From a virus, in IMG/VR virus record IMGVR_UViG_3300030430_004473, positions 1-64,000 of that record: DNA of 64,000 nucleotides. One strand, 5' to 3'. Made by a program: the position numbers and the translations under genes. The notes under the pieces were generated by a model that did no database searches, had not been told where the DNA came from, and saw only the letters and a list, made by a program, of their open reading frames with translations. Positions 17,192-25,980 of the stretch are shown here, piece after piece; positions within the stretch are counted from its first letter, which is position 1; each line of letters begins with the position of its first letter.

Positions 17192-17976
17192 AATATGGTT
17201 TTTTACTTATAACGGATGAATATTATAGCTTTAGGAAAGATCAGATCAGTATGATTGATCGAGTTCTATCGCATTATGACAATCCGAAAATAATCGGTAG
17301 ACAGATCAAAGGAACAGACACAAAAGATATTTTGAATAAATTGAGAAAAGAATCTATGAATATTGTAGCTCTGAAACAGCAACGAAAGATAGAACGTCTT
17401 TTTGTTATTGTTGCTTGTGGAATGAATGAATTAAAAGGTGGAGGAAGTTCGAAGTGGAATAAAATTCATCTGGAATCAATATCCAATGAGCTTGATCTAT
17501 TAGAAGTAGAGAAGATCTTTATAAATCCTCAAATGCAGAAGAAGAATGATTTTAATAAACATCAAAGAGTTTGGTTATCGTCATATACTGAAAGATTAAA
17601 ACAGCTTAAAGACATCAATCTTATGAATCATCAAGTGAAAGATCTGAAAGTAAATAAAACAGATATAGAAGTATTGAGTAAAAGGATATCCTCTATCTTG
17701 AAAAGATTATATGCTGAGGCCGTAGTTGGAGAAGATAAAGTATTAGTAGCTGATAAAGTAATACCTACAATCGTGGTGAAAAGGCCAAAAAGAAAACGTC
17801 ATTTGAAATTTCCGGAAAAATCAAAGAAAAAAGAAGAAGCAAAACCAAAACCAAAGCTTGTTGTGGTAGAATCTAAAGACAAACCAAAACCAAAAGAAGA
17901 AAAGAATACGAAAAAAGTAAAAGAAAAGAAAGGTATCGATCTAACTTCTTCAAGTTTCAATCTAGCTTCATATTAG
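17188..17976 (+). CDS. hypothetical protein with lysine-rich tail, 262 aa
   Basis: The N-terminal ~160 residues look like a folded alpha/beta domain (GFLLITDEYYSF, RLFVIVACGMNELKGGG, a P-loop-like but non-canonical stretch). The last ~60 residues are K/P/E low complexity (KPKPKEEKNTKKVKEKK) ending in SSSFNLASY. No family is assigned. It is translationally coupled with its neighbours. Confidence 0.65.
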   Translation: MKYGFLLITDEYYSFRKDQISMIDRVLSHYDNPKIIGRQIKGTDTKDILNKLRKESMNIVALKQQRKIERLFVIVACGMNELKGGGSSKWNKIHLESISNELDLLEVEKIFINPQMQKKNDFNKHQRVWLSSYTERLKQLKDINLMNHQVKDLKVNKTDIEVLSKRISSILKRLYAEAVVGEDKVLVADKVIPTIVVKRPKRKRHLKFPEKSKKKEEAKPKPKLVVVESKDKPKPKEEKNTKKVKEKKGIDLTSSSFNLASY

Positions 17977-17985
17977 GAAAATATC

Positions 17986-18441
17986 ATGTTGTATATATGC
18001 GGAAAAAATTATAATACTTACAGATTAAATAGAAGATCAAATATTATTAAGTTAGACGAGAATATTCCTTATGGCAGCTTAGCAAAGATAAATGAATCTT
18101 TTCATATTTCATATAAATCAAACTTCATAGGTTTCTATGGTATAACTGAAGAAGTCAAAAAGTTTGCTCTGGCAAATCAGAATAAGAATCTATTGTTGAT
18201 TATAGCGGACCACATTTCAAATGCCGATCTGATAGCTTTAAAGAACGAAAAGAATATCATACTACACGATAAGAATCTTTATGTAGTACATGACGATCCT
18301 ACACTTCCTTATATCTTAGACGAAAACAATAAAAAAACGTATACTTTTGGCGATACAAACTTTTCAATCATAGAAAAATTACAACCCAAAGAGCTACCAA
18401 AATCGGAAGGTATTGATGTTAGTGACAATAGTCCGGAATAG
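17986..18441 (+). CDS. hypothetical protein, 151 aa
   Basis: Short alpha/beta protein (MLYICGKNYNTYRLN..., NLLLIIADHISNADLIALKNEKNIILHDKNLYVVHDD compressed region). No family recognised. A GGAAAA ribosome site precedes it; its 3' end overlaps the next gene by about 26 bases. The position between capsid and tail terminator genes allows a neck role, unproven. Confidence 0.65.
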   Translation: MLYICGKNYNTYRLNRRSNIIKLDENIPYGSLAKINESFHISYKSNFIGFYGITEEVKKFALANQNKNLLLIIADHISNADLIALKNEKNIILHDKNLYVVHDDPTLPYILDENNKKTYTFGDTNFSIIEKLQPKELPKSEGIDVSDNSPE

Positions 18442-19021
18442 AATATCAGTAAAAAGACAAACGACCGAAGCCAAACAAGGAAGTGTAGCAGCTAGTGTAA
18501 CTACATTTCCGGCACCGAGCCAGGCCTCTACTGTATTGCTTGAGCTGAATAATGCAGATACCGGATCAGTATTGATTACTGGAACAGATAAGAATGATGG
18601 GGCCCAAACAGAAACGTTGACGTTTACTTCATCAAAGATAGCTCAAAGTGTGAAAGTGTTCAAAACAGTAACTCAATTAGACTTCACCGATCTAGCCGGA
18701 AATTATTTCTATGCTAGGTTTCGAGGAAGAGACGGATCTAGCGTCAAGGTTCAATCAACAGTATACACTTGTATAAATGCTCAGATATCGCCAAGTAGAC
18801 AGAGCTGGCCTAACGATAGAAGTGGAACAGTGCAAAGCGGTAATATGAAGATTCTAGTGCCTTTGTATTGTATAGATGAATCTAACGTAATACAATCCGG
18901 TGACTTACTAACAGATCTAGATAGCTCGCAAGTCTTTATGGCAACAGGAAATATATTCTTTGAAGGAATCGGAATAAACAGATATCAGGTTATATATGCA
19001 GAAAGACGAGAAAGAACGTAA
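18416..19021 (+). CDS. putative head completion or neck protein, 201 aa
   Basis: Beta-rich and Thr/Ser-rich (VLLELNNADTGSVLITGTDK, LTFTSSKIAQSVKVFKTVTQLDF), resembling virion neck or decoration proteins rather than enzymes. The ATG at 18416 has GGAAGG five bases upstream; a TTG directly before it is less likely. The role is inferred from composition and position. Confidence 0.55.
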   Translation: MLVTIVRNRISVKRQTTEAKQGSVAASVTTFPAPSQASTVLLELNNADTGSVLITGTDKNDGAQTETLTFTSSKIAQSVKVFKTVTQLDFTDLAGNYFYARFRGRDGSSVKVQSTVYTCINAQISPSRQSWPNDRSGTVQSGNMKILVPLYCIDESNVIQSGDLLTDLDSSQVFMATGNIFFEGIGINRYQVIYAERRERT

Positions 19022-19274
19022 TTTTATTGATAAGAAGTTACTGAAATATTTGTTGAAAAAACTAGAATTTGATGTTTGGTTACTAGCTGATAGAACAGGA
19101 ATCAAGTATATGAAAATTTGGTTGTCTGTAAATTCTACTCGAAGATTAAAAGATGAAGAGTTAGATATCTTATCAGAATATGTAAAGAAAAATACATCAC
19201 TAACAGATCACTACATAAATAAGCGTTTTAACAAGCTTTATGCTCGTAATAGGCGATCTCCAAAAACGAGGTAG
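18996..19274 (+). CDS. small helix-turn-helix-like protein, 92 aa
   Basis: Overlaps the preceding gene by 26 bases. Residues about 25-65 (DVWLLADRTGIKYMKIWLS, then LKDEELDILSEYVKK) fit a Cro/CI-type HTH. The N- and C-termini are basic. Possibly a phage regulator; no closer family named. Confidence 0.55.
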   Translation: MQKDEKERNFIDKKLLKYLLKKLEFDVWLLADRTGIKYMKIWLSVNSTRRLKDEELDILSEYVKKNTSLTDHYINKRFNKLYARNRRSPKTR

Positions 19275-19282
19275 TCAATACA

Positions 19283-19291
19283 TGTTATACT
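19283..19291 (+). promoter_or_regulatory. promoter of the membrane gene, leaderless spacing
   Basis: TGTTATACT (hexamer 19286-19291). Standard spacing puts +1 at 19298, the A of the ATG. There is no Shine-Dalgarno site between. Confidence 0.55.
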
Positions 19292-19297
19292 GTTGAC

Positions 19298-19708
19298 ATG
19301 AAACGTCTTTATAAAAATTTCCTTGCTACATTGAAGTATAGCGATACTCAGCTTTATGAATTGAGTATATCGCTATTGATGATACTTCTGAATCCGTTTC
19401 ATTTGTTGGGTTTGGTAAGTTGTACTCATATTGACAGTGCTATGGTAGCTCTATTGATGGTTCTATCAGTTATAGTCGGCCTGGCCCTGTTCGGAAGTGT
19501 GTTATCTCAGAAATTAAATCGTAGATATTTTGTAGCTAAATTGTACTGGTTCTTTACATTACTAACAATAGCAAGTATTATTAAATGCGGTATTCACGAA
19601 GCTGGTCTATTAGCTTCTTTTCTATTACAATTTTTCAGTTCTTTGTTTCTAGTCTGGCGATTAGGGTTAGAAGTAGTTCACAGAGAAATTAGAAAGAGGA
19701 GATCATAA
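19298..19708 (+). CDS. holin-like multi-pass membrane protein, 136 aa
   Basis: Three or four hydrophobic segments (about 24-40, 48-68, 80-95, 102-122) and a basic C-terminus (HREIRKRRS) fit the size and layout of phage holins, but no family is certain. It has its own promoter and appears leaderless. It is followed directly by a one-helix coiled-coil protein, so the two may work together at the membrane, for example in lysis timing. Confidence 0.5.
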   Translation: MKRLYKNFLATLKYSDTQLYELSISLLMILLNPFHLLGLVSCTHIDSAMVALLMVLSVIVGLALFGSVLSQKLNRRYFVAKLYWFFTLLTIASIIKCGIHEAGLLASFLLQFFSSLFLVWRLGLEVVHREIRKRRS

Positions 19709-20086
19709 ATGTTTAATTGGGAACATATTGCAACAATAGTAGTGACTTTGATCGGAGCAGCTTCATCTGAAAGAGCATGGAGATACTGGCAGAACAAACA
19801 AAAAGCAGCAATCGAGGATAAGAATATTCAACGAGAAGATCAGAATATGTATCGTGATGATCTCAGAGAAGAAGTAAAACGATTAAGAAACGATATGATC
19901 AAACTGTATGCAGAACGTGATGAAGAACGAACCAAAACAGCTTCTGATATTGCTGATCTCAGAGAACAGTTGGCAGTATTCAAAACCCGAGTAGAACATC
20001 TTGAAAAAGAGAATACCGAATTACGGGATCGGTTGGCAAACTGGAAACAGAAAGCAACCGATCAAGGTTTCACAATCACTGATTGA
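19709..20086 (+). CDS. membrane-anchored coiled-coil protein, 125 aa
   Basis: One N-terminal hydrophobic helix (IATIVVTLIGAASS) followed by about 90 residues of charged heptads (DLREEVKRLRNDMIKLYAERDEERTK compressed), a topology seen in spanin-like or holin-accessory proteins. It begins right after the previous stop with AGGAGATC upstream. Exact role unknown. It is convergent with minus-strand genes, overlapping one by 11 bases. Confidence 0.55.
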   Translation: MFNWEHIATIVVTLIGAASSERAWRYWQNKQKAAIEDKNIQREDQNMYRDDLREEVKRLRNDMIKLYAERDEERTKTASDIADLREQLAVFKTRVEHLEKENTELRDRLANWKQKATDQGFTITD

Positions 20087-20264
20087 GCTTCAGTAATATC
20101 TTTTTAAGATCTTCTTCTTTACCTGTAATAGTACAGGTTTTGAAGCAAACAATACAATTGTATCGTATACATAGATCTTGAAAACCAGCTTCAATTATTT
20201 CAATAGATGTAGCTTCAGTAACAAATTTTTCTATTGTTGTAATATAATCAAATGTTAATGTCAT
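20076..20264 (-). CDS. small hypothetical protein, 62 aa
   Basis: Has the typical AACGGAG ribosome site of this phage. Three central cysteines (CIRYNCIVCFKTC) could bind a metal. Not recognised. Last gene of the minus-strand block. Confidence 0.6.
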   Translation of the reverse strand: MTLTFDYITTIEKFVTEATSIEIIEAGFQDLCIRYNCIVCFKTCTITGKEEDLKKILLKLNQ

Positions 20265-20275
20265 AATTTTCTCCG

Positions 20276-20470
20276 TTATTTGATAATGATATTTTGTTGT
20301 TGCTTTTTGGTCATTTTTCCTTTTTTATAGGAATTGAATACGATATACATTTCTCTTATCTTTGTGTGCTGACGAGTCCAAGCAGCTTTTTCAGCTTCAT
20401 TATTTGCCGTCATAGCATACAAGATTTCTTTTTCTTTTCCAATAAGTACGTTTAAATCCCAAAGTGTCAT
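20276..20470 (-). CDS. small hypothetical protein, 64 aa
   Basis: The start at 20470 is supported by GGAGG five bases upstream; a longer form from 20494 would begin inside the leader. Helical, basic C-terminus (KKGKMTKKQQQN). Not recognised. Consensus promoter upstream. Confidence 0.6.
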   Translation of the reverse strand: MTLWDLNVLIGKEKEILYAMTANNEAEKAAWTRQHTKIREMYIVFNSYKKGKMTKKQQQNIIIK

Positions 20471-20500
20471 GATTACCTCCGTTGTTTGAATCATATAATT

Positions 20501-20529
20501 ATCTTATAACACAAATCGTATTATGTCAA
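20501..20529 (-). promoter_or_regulatory. promoter of the two small minus-strand genes
   Basis: Minus strand TTGACA (20524-20529), 17-base spacer with ACGATTTGTG, TAAGAT (20501-20506); TATAAG two bases earlier is an alternative. Confidence 0.6.
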
Positions 20530-20553
20530 ATAAATAATGAAATAATTTTATAT

Positions 20554-21183
20554 TTAATCAATATTCATGATCTTCTGTGTTTGTAGACTGAGCTTCCAAG
20601 TCGGCCTGGCTTTGCAGTACTCGATAGATTCTTTCATATATTGTTTGTTCTTACTTTCATCTTTACTGTCTAACGGTTGTATATAATAATGATCAGCAGT
20701 AATATACTTAGAAACCAAGTCAGGATCTAAAGCTGGATAGACTACTTTCAATTCGTGAGCATGTTCAAGCTTCTGTCGAGATCTTGATTTTGGACTACAA
20801 CAAATCCAATCAATATTTGGCGGTGGTATAATAGATCCGTTTGTTTCTACAGCTACATAATATCCGTTATCTTTCAATGTCTGTATCAATTCAAATTTAA
20901 CTTGCAACAAAGGTTCGCCACCGGTTAAAACTACAAACTTGCATGATTCTGATAACATCAGAAGTTTATCGATCAATGTATCGCCAGAATAGACGCCACC
21001 GTTTTGACCGTTTATTCCTATGAAGTCCGTATCACAGAAATTACATATTGCGTTTTTTCTATGTTCTTCTCTACCGGACCAGAAGTTACAGCTTGAAAAA
21101 CGAACGAATATAGCCGGCCTACCGCTATGAAAACCTTCACCTTGTATAGAGTAAAATATTTCTTTAATTGCGTAGTTTTTCAT
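20554..21183 (-). CDS. queE: 7-carboxy-7-deazaguanine synthase, radical SAM
   Basis: Converts 6-carboxytetrahydropterin to 7-carboxy-7-deazaguanine on the way to preQ0. The N-terminus has the family signature IFYSIQGEG...GRPAIFVRFSSCN. The cluster ligands are spaced C32-x14-C47-x2-C50, the longer form known in some QueE proteins, followed by DTDF. VLTGGEPLL and VAVETNGS are also typical. The stop region of queC overlaps its ATG by four bases, so both sit in one operon with dpdA. Confidence 0.95.
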   Translation of the reverse strand: MKNYAIKEIFYSIQGEGFHSGRPAIFVRFSSCNFWSGREEHRKNAICNFCDTDFIGINGQNGGVYSGDTLIDKLLMLSESCKFVVLTGGEPLLQVKFELIQTLKDNGYYVAVETNGSIIPPPNIDWICCSPKSRSRQKLEHAHELKVVYPALDPDLVSKYITADHYYIQPLDSKDESKNKQYMKESIEYCKARPTWKLSLQTQKIMNID

Positions 21184-21821
21184 GGTAGTGCCATGACGAT
21201 TTGATCACCTTTCTGTATTCCGTTAGAAATGCATGAATTACAAGTTCCACAAGCTACATAGTTATTATTTATTTTAAGAGGTTGATAGCAGGAAGAACAA
21301 CATGAAAGAACATCAATCACAATGTGATTAGAATCATGAAAAATTTCGTCTTTGGCTATATCCATCAAAGGAGCTTCGATCCGAACATTCCAATCATCAG
21401 CTATAGAGTTAATCTTTTTCAGAAACTCAGGCCGGCAATCAACATAATCAGCTACATCATCCAACACGGCCCCGTATTGAATAACATTAGCACCGTTACA
21501 TACAGCTACATTTATAGCCATGTTGAGCATAATAGCGTTTCTATTAGGTACTACTCTAGATCCTGTGTTCCCACTTCCTATTTCCATAGATTTGGCATTG
21601 ATAGGCAAGTATAGACTTTGATATTCAAATGTATCATCATAATAAGATATCAGTTTCTTATAGATCAAAAGACTCGCTAACTTTTCAGCTTCTTTTGCTG
21701 GATGATCATAATCTATATGAAGTAGTAGAGCTTTTCCACTCTTCAAAGAAATAGCATGTTGAAGTGCTAGAATCGTGCTATCGATCCCACCGGAGAAAAG
21801 GATAATCTTCTTTACTGTCAT
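21180..21821 (-). CDS. queC: 7-cyano-7-deazaguanine (preQ0) synthase
   Basis: An ATP-dependent PP-loop enzyme making preQ0. The motif SGGIDS is at residues 10-15, VPNRN follows in the centre, and a cysteine cluster for zinc (SCCSSC...CGTCNSC) closes the domain. The 213-residue length is normal. The ATG at 21821 is chosen over a TTG at 21830. It overlaps the end of dpdA by 44 bases, which suggests tight co-expression. Confidence 0.95.
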   Translation of the reverse strand: MTVKKIILFSGGIDSTILALQHAISLKSGKALLLHIDYDHPAKEAEKLASLLIYKKLISYYDDTFEYQSLYLPINAKSMEIGSGNTGSRVVPNRNAIMLNMAINVAVCNGANVIQYGAVLDDVADYVDCRPEFLKKINSIADDWNVRIEAPLMDIAKDEIFHDSNHIVIDVLSCCSSCYQPLKINNNYVACGTCNSCISNGIQKGDQIVMALP

Positions 21822-22650
21822 TTTTTCCAAGTCCTATATAGTCTGTGTCAATCAATAGCATTTCGTCATACGTTGATGAACAAATGCCAAAAATAGACAA
21901 TCGTTGTTGTAGTGTTTTAAGTATTGTAAATGTTAGTTTTTCTTCTAAAAATAATGTAGTTTGTTTCTTCTTCATAGCAAAGTAATTAATGAATTTCTTA
22001 TTGTGAGTAAGAAACTGAGTATAGCCGGACCCGTCTATGCTTTTTACTTTATGAGCTAGACAATACTTTAATCTTCTCATTGTGTTGACTCTACCAACAT
22101 GGCACCATACATCATGTTCCATACATAAAGAAGATATCCACGGAATAGCTTCTAGTTTTGGTTCTGTTGTTCCACCTACGAAAATACCATATCCTCTACT
22201 AACAAAAGGAAGAAGATCGTCTTTGGTCATGCCATCTTGCCAAACAAGTAATAACTTCGTATCTAGATCTAGTTGTTCTAACCGATCAATCCACTCATCA
22301 GCTTGTTCCAGTGTTGCTTTGCTATCTCCTACTACATCAGGAATCGCAATCCAGTCAGCTCCGTTTCCTAAGTCTTTACACATGTTAATAAATCGATCTT
22401 CATCAAAGTCTGTTCCTTTGTTGTAATCAATATAAGCACCGTTATCCAGGCCGTATCCTCTCAAGTTGATAGAATGAAGTAGATAGTCTTTTTTGTTCCA
22501 GAATTGTGGACTCAGTACAACACGCATAGCCAAACGAGAAAACACTTTATGACGTTGAATATCATTCTTTCTATGTACTGAATGAATGAAAGATCCATAC
22601 ATAACAATGTTCATTTCTTTATAGATATTATGATCGTCAGCTATTATCAT
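21778..22650 (-). CDS. dpdA: DpdA-like DNA 7-deazaguanine transglycosylase
   Basis: TGT-superfamily enzyme of the phage DpdA type, which swaps guanine in DNA for a 7-deazaguanine. Key blocks: LDNGAY (D69 region), IPDVVGD (D105), VGGTTEPKL (159-165), CHVGRVNTMRRL (184-189 core) and SIDGSGY (D206). It is first in an operon with queC and queE, and queD lies at 63.5 kb, so preQ0 is the likely precursor. QTTLF (230-234) resembles a sliding-clamp motif. The ATG at 22650 has no ribosome site but coincides with the predicted +1. Confidence 0.88.
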   Translation of the reverse strand: MIIADDHNIYKEMNIVMYGSFIHSVHRKNDIQRHKVFSRLAMRVVLSPQFWNKKDYLLHSINLRGYGLDNGAYIDYNKGTDFDEDRFINMCKDLGNGADWIAIPDVVGDSKATLEQADEWIDRLEQLDLDTKLLLVWQDGMTKDDLLPFVSRGYGIFVGGTTEPKLEAIPWISSLCMEHDVWCHVGRVNTMRRLKYCLAHKVKSIDGSGYTQFLTHNKKFINYFAMKKKQTTLFLEEKLTFTILKTLQQRLSIFGICSSTYDEMLLIDTDYIGLGKNDSKEDYPFLRWDR

Positions 22651-22656
22651 GAATAA

Positions 22657-22665
22657 ACAATAACA
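22657..22665 (-). promoter_or_regulatory. promoter of dpdA-queC-queE, leaderless spacing
   Basis: Minus strand TGTTATTGT (hexamer 22657-22662). Standard spacing puts +1 at 22650, the first base of the dpdA ATG. Confidence 0.5.
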
Positions 22666-22701
22666 CAGAATGAGCTATTATTCAACGAATAATCTGTTTT
22701 G

Positions 22702-22710
22702 TGTTATTAT
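22702..22710 (+). promoter_or_regulatory. promoter of the glycosyltransferase gene
   Basis: TGTTATTAT (hexamer 22705-22710), followed by AAGGAGG before the ATG. It is divergent from the dpdA promoter, 40 bases away. Confidence 0.6.
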
Positions 22711-22745
22711 ATTGCTACATATAAAAGACACAAGGAGGTCGAAAA

Positions 22746-25523
22746 ATGGAATTTGCTATTGTTGTTCCTACAATGGGACTATCACACGTTAAAGAATTAT
22801 GTCAATCTATCATTGAAAACTGGAGGGGTAGAGGTCTATTGGTTCTGTCTTTCAATCCTAAAGATACGCACATGGCCTTGTTAGTAAAAAATGAATGTGA
22901 TTCATTATTGAAAGCAGCTACAGAATCAATGCATGGTTTTGAATACAAGATTATCTATCATGATCATCCTTTGGGTTTTGGTGCAGCTGTTAATGTTGGT
23001 CTGAGAGAAATACCAAACTTAAAAGAAATAAAGCAAGTCATTATATTGAATGATGATTGTATAGTTACTTCTGGCTGGCGAGAGGGTTTATGGAATGGTC
23101 ATATTACTAACAAAGCCCAAACAGCTCATCAAAGCATGACAGGAAAAGAACAATCTCCGATAGGTTTGCTGGGTGGACCGGTCGGCTTGGTTTCAGCATG
23201 TTCGTTTAATGTATCCGGTGAACAGAATATTGGTAATGAAGGAAACTTGAAAGCTTTTGAAAAAATGGGCATTAAAGAATTTTCTCGTCAATATAAACTT
23301 CAGTTATCAAATCAATACCTTAGAGCTGACTTTATTAGTGGGTTTGTCTTATCTATTGAAAATAGTTGTTTTTGGGATCTTGTAGAAGAAACAGAAAAAG
23401 GAATCTGTTTATTTGATGAACGATTTTTGATAGGTGGTTTTGAAGATAATGATCTATGTTATCGAGCAACAAAAGCTGGATATCAAATGTTGATAGCGAA
23501 AGATACGTTTATTCATCATCTCGGTCACAAATCATTTGGTTCATACTATCCAGAAGCTCTAGTGGGTTTACATAATCGTGATGTATATTACAACAAATGG
23601 AAAGAAGAAACACAACGAGATCAGAAACTTGTAGCTGCTTACAGACTTGCAATAAAATGCGTTAATGATTTGGTACAGTTCCGATCTTCAGTGAAAAAAG
23701 CTATTGGCGTTGGTGTTAAAGGTTTTGCGATTTTACTGACGAACAATCCGAAATCGTTACTAGATTCTTATGACAAAAACCTACTTCATTCTTTGCCACC
23801 AGAAGAAAGAAAATTTGCTGAAGAGCTGGTCAAATGTCAAGATCAAGAGGCAATAATCGAGAAGTTTGAAGATTACATAACGATATTGACCGGATATGTA
23901 GAGGCCAATTTAGGCTATACCGATTGGAAGAGTTTCAATGAACGAAAAGAAAGAAACAGAACACACGAATTAGCTGAAGAAATGGGAGCTGATTGGATCA
24001 TTTCTATAGATAGTGATGAAGTCATAGAAGATCGTATTACAAAAGACTATATGGATCGATTGATGAAACATCCTGATCCTTTGGTTATGGGCTATCATAC
24101 CGGCTGGATCAATCACTGGGAAACAATGAATCTAGTAAGAACAGACAAACCTTTTACAAGCGGACCAGACTTGAAAGCTAGTATGATTGGCGTTAGAATG
24201 TGGAAAACTAGAAAGAATCCTTTGAGAATAGTATCAGGAACAGACAACGGCTTACATTGTGGTAATGCACCGGAATATAGTCCATACACAATTCGAGTAG
24301 CCGGTTTTCGATTCAGACACTTGTCACATGTTCGAGGTGTTGACAGAATAGCAAAGAAATTATTTTATGACAACATAGATCAATCTAAAGAATCAATCTT
24401 TATAGGCCAAAATGATGGCTACAATCATATAGTTCAACGTGATGATGTTGTAGTTCAGTTGTTCAATCCAGCGAACGGAATAGCTGGTTTTATGCTTTGC
24501 TACGAAGAAGAAGAAACAGAATTAGTAGCTCAAAAGTTAGAATTGATGTATTCGGTTTGTGATTATGCAATTATAGTTTGGACTAGCAAAGAAGAAAAGA
24601 GTGAAAAACTATTATCATTAGCTGCTCATTATAAAGCGATATGGCTACACAAAGAGTTTGATCGTAATGTAGGACTATCTGAATGTAGAAACGCAGCTGT
24701 AGACTATATTCGAGAAAACCTATTACAAAAAGGTGTCAGTTGGGCGTTGTTCTATGACCCTGATGAAATGTTGTTGGAATCTCCACATGTTCACAATGCA
24801 AGTATTAGAAGATGTGCAGAATTGAATGACAGTTGGGGTATTTCATTCACTTTCAAAAACAAATTGCCAAAAGGTTCGACACTTCCTGTATCTAACAGTT
24901 CTTCTATTCGTATGTTCAGAGTAGATCCGCAAGGCATTATGCGTTTTAGCGGTAGAGTTCATGAGTCATTTGATGATAGTTTAACGTTTTTACAAAATCA
25001 AAATATCAATCCTTTGATTAAAACATTCCCATACAACATGTTGAATCTAGGCCTATCCAAAGATCCAGAAGCTATGAAAAAGAAATTATTGAAGTATACA
25101 GAAATGCTAGTGAATGACTTAGAACAAAATCCTTTACGATCTCAGTGTTGGCTAGCTCTAGGTTTGCAATATGTTAATGAAGGTGACATGGAAAAAGCAG
25201 AAATCTGTATGGAACGAAGTTGTATGACAGCTGGCGGTGCATATATGCCGTTCAAAGAGTTGGCAACGATACAAATAAACAAAACATTAGCTCTGATATT
25301 GAAGTCAAAAGAAAGATTAAATGGTGGAGAGTCTGTTTATTGGCCTGGTGTTGACGATCTTATCAAAGTCATTACGAAAGTTGTTCCTCCTCATCCTATT
25401 ATCAATACGGGTCCGAAGAACATCATAGAAGATTTGGAATTGCCTTTCTTCCCTTATGATCGTATAACAGTAAATGAAGAAGGCGATTTTATAATTATAC
25501 CAGAGCAACAAAATGAAGAATAA
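22746..25523 (+). CDS. three-domain glycosyltransferase with C-terminal helical repeats
   Basis: A 925-residue protein with three GT-A-type modules, each with an Asp-rich nucleotide-sugar motif: NDD (102-104), DSDE (422-425) and DPDE (671-674). The C-terminal ~150 residues look like TPR helices (CWLALGLQYVNEGDMEKAEICMERS compressed). Such fusions build short glycans. The gene lies among neck and tail genes, overlaps the next by 11 bases, and has a very strong AAGGAGG site, so the substrate may be a virion protein; DNA is also possible given the TAGT-like enzyme elsewhere. Confidence 0.82.
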   Translation: MEFAIVVPTMGLSHVKELCQSIIENWRGRGLLVLSFNPKDTHMALLVKNECDSLLKAATESMHGFEYKIIYHDHPLGFGAAVNVGLREIPNLKEIKQVIILNDDCIVTSGWREGLWNGHITNKAQTAHQSMTGKEQSPIGLLGGPVGLVSACSFNVSGEQNIGNEGNLKAFEKMGIKEFSRQYKLQLSNQYLRADFISGFVLSIENSCFWDLVEETEKGICLFDERFLIGGFEDNDLCYRATKAGYQMLIAKDTFIHHLGHKSFGSYYPEALVGLHNRDVYYNKWKEETQRDQKLVAAYRLAIKCVNDLVQFRSSVKKAIGVGVKGFAILLTNNPKSLLDSYDKNLLHSLPPEERKFAEELVKCQDQEAIIEKFEDYITILTGYVEANLGYTDWKSFNERKERNRTHELAEEMGADWIISIDSDEVIEDRITKDYMDRLMKHPDPLVMGYHTGWINHWETMNLVRTDKPFTSGPDLKASMIGVRMWKTRKNPLRIVSGTDNGLHCGNAPEYSPYTIRVAGFRFRHLSHVRGVDRIAKKLFYDNIDQSKESIFIGQNDGYNHIVQRDDVVVQLFNPANGIAGFMLCYEEEETELVAQKLELMYSVCDYAIIVWTSKEEKSEKLLSLAAHYKAIWLHKEFDRNVGLSECRNAAVDYIRENLLQKGVSWALFYDPDEMLLESPHVHNASIRRCAELNDSWGISFTFKNKLPKGSTLPVSNSSSIRMFRVDPQGIMRFSGRVHESFDDSLTFLQNQNINPLIKTFPYNMLNLGLSKDPEAMKKKLLKYTEMLVNDLEQNPLRSQCWLALGLQYVNEGDMEKAEICMERSCMTAGGAYMPFKELATIQINKTLALILKSKERLNGGESVYWPGVDDLIKVITKVVPPHPIINTGPKNIIEDLELPFFPYDRITVNEEGDFIIIPEQQNEE

Positions 25524-25980
25524 AACAGGACTTCGGTTTGATACAAGGCAGCTAGACTTTCTACGAAAAATAGAAAAGAAAACCGGTCAAGCTAGTGCGA
25601 AAGCTATAGCAAAGACCGGAGCTGTAATGTTACAAGAAATAAAGAAGTCTGTCAATATGGCAGCTTTTAGTCAAGCTCAATTAGCGGGCATGGATCATCC
25701 GTATGCAAAACGACATGGAAAAATTGGAAATCTCAAAGGCAGGCCGAGTTATGCAGTAGGAAAAAATACCGGCAAGTTTGCTAGAACGATTTTAGGTAAA
25801 ACAACGAATCAATATGAATATCGAATATTTTATCAAGATTCTGAAATAGGAAGATATATTGTATTAGGTACTCGAATCATGTTAGCTAGAGATCCGATAG
25901 GCCAAACTTTTCAATCGAGAAAAACACAACAATTATTCAAAAAAACATTAAATAAAGAATTCAAAAGAGCTATGAAATGA
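25513..25980 (+). CDS. neck protein, HK97 gp10-like
   Basis: A 155-residue basic protein with the style of gp10-type minor tail/neck proteins: N-terminal helix (FDTRQLDFLRKIEKKTGQ), central loop, DSEIGRYIVLGT and a basic helical end (FKKTLNKEFKRAMK). Its place directly before the tail terminator supports this. It overlaps the glycosyltransferase gene by 11 bases and the next gene by four. Confidence 0.7.
   Translation: MKNKTGLRFDTRQLDFLRKIEKKTGQASAKAIAKTGAVMLQEIKKSVNMAAFSQAQLAGMDHPYAKRHGKIGNLKGRPSYAVGKNTGKFARTILGKTTNQYEYRIFYQDSEIGRYIVLGTRIMLARDPIGQTFQSRKTQQLFKKTLNKEFKRAMK

Noticed and set aside
21822-21830. TTG start for queC adding three residues
   Set aside because: The ATG at 21821 gives the normal family N-terminus and has purine-rich bases at a suitable distance.
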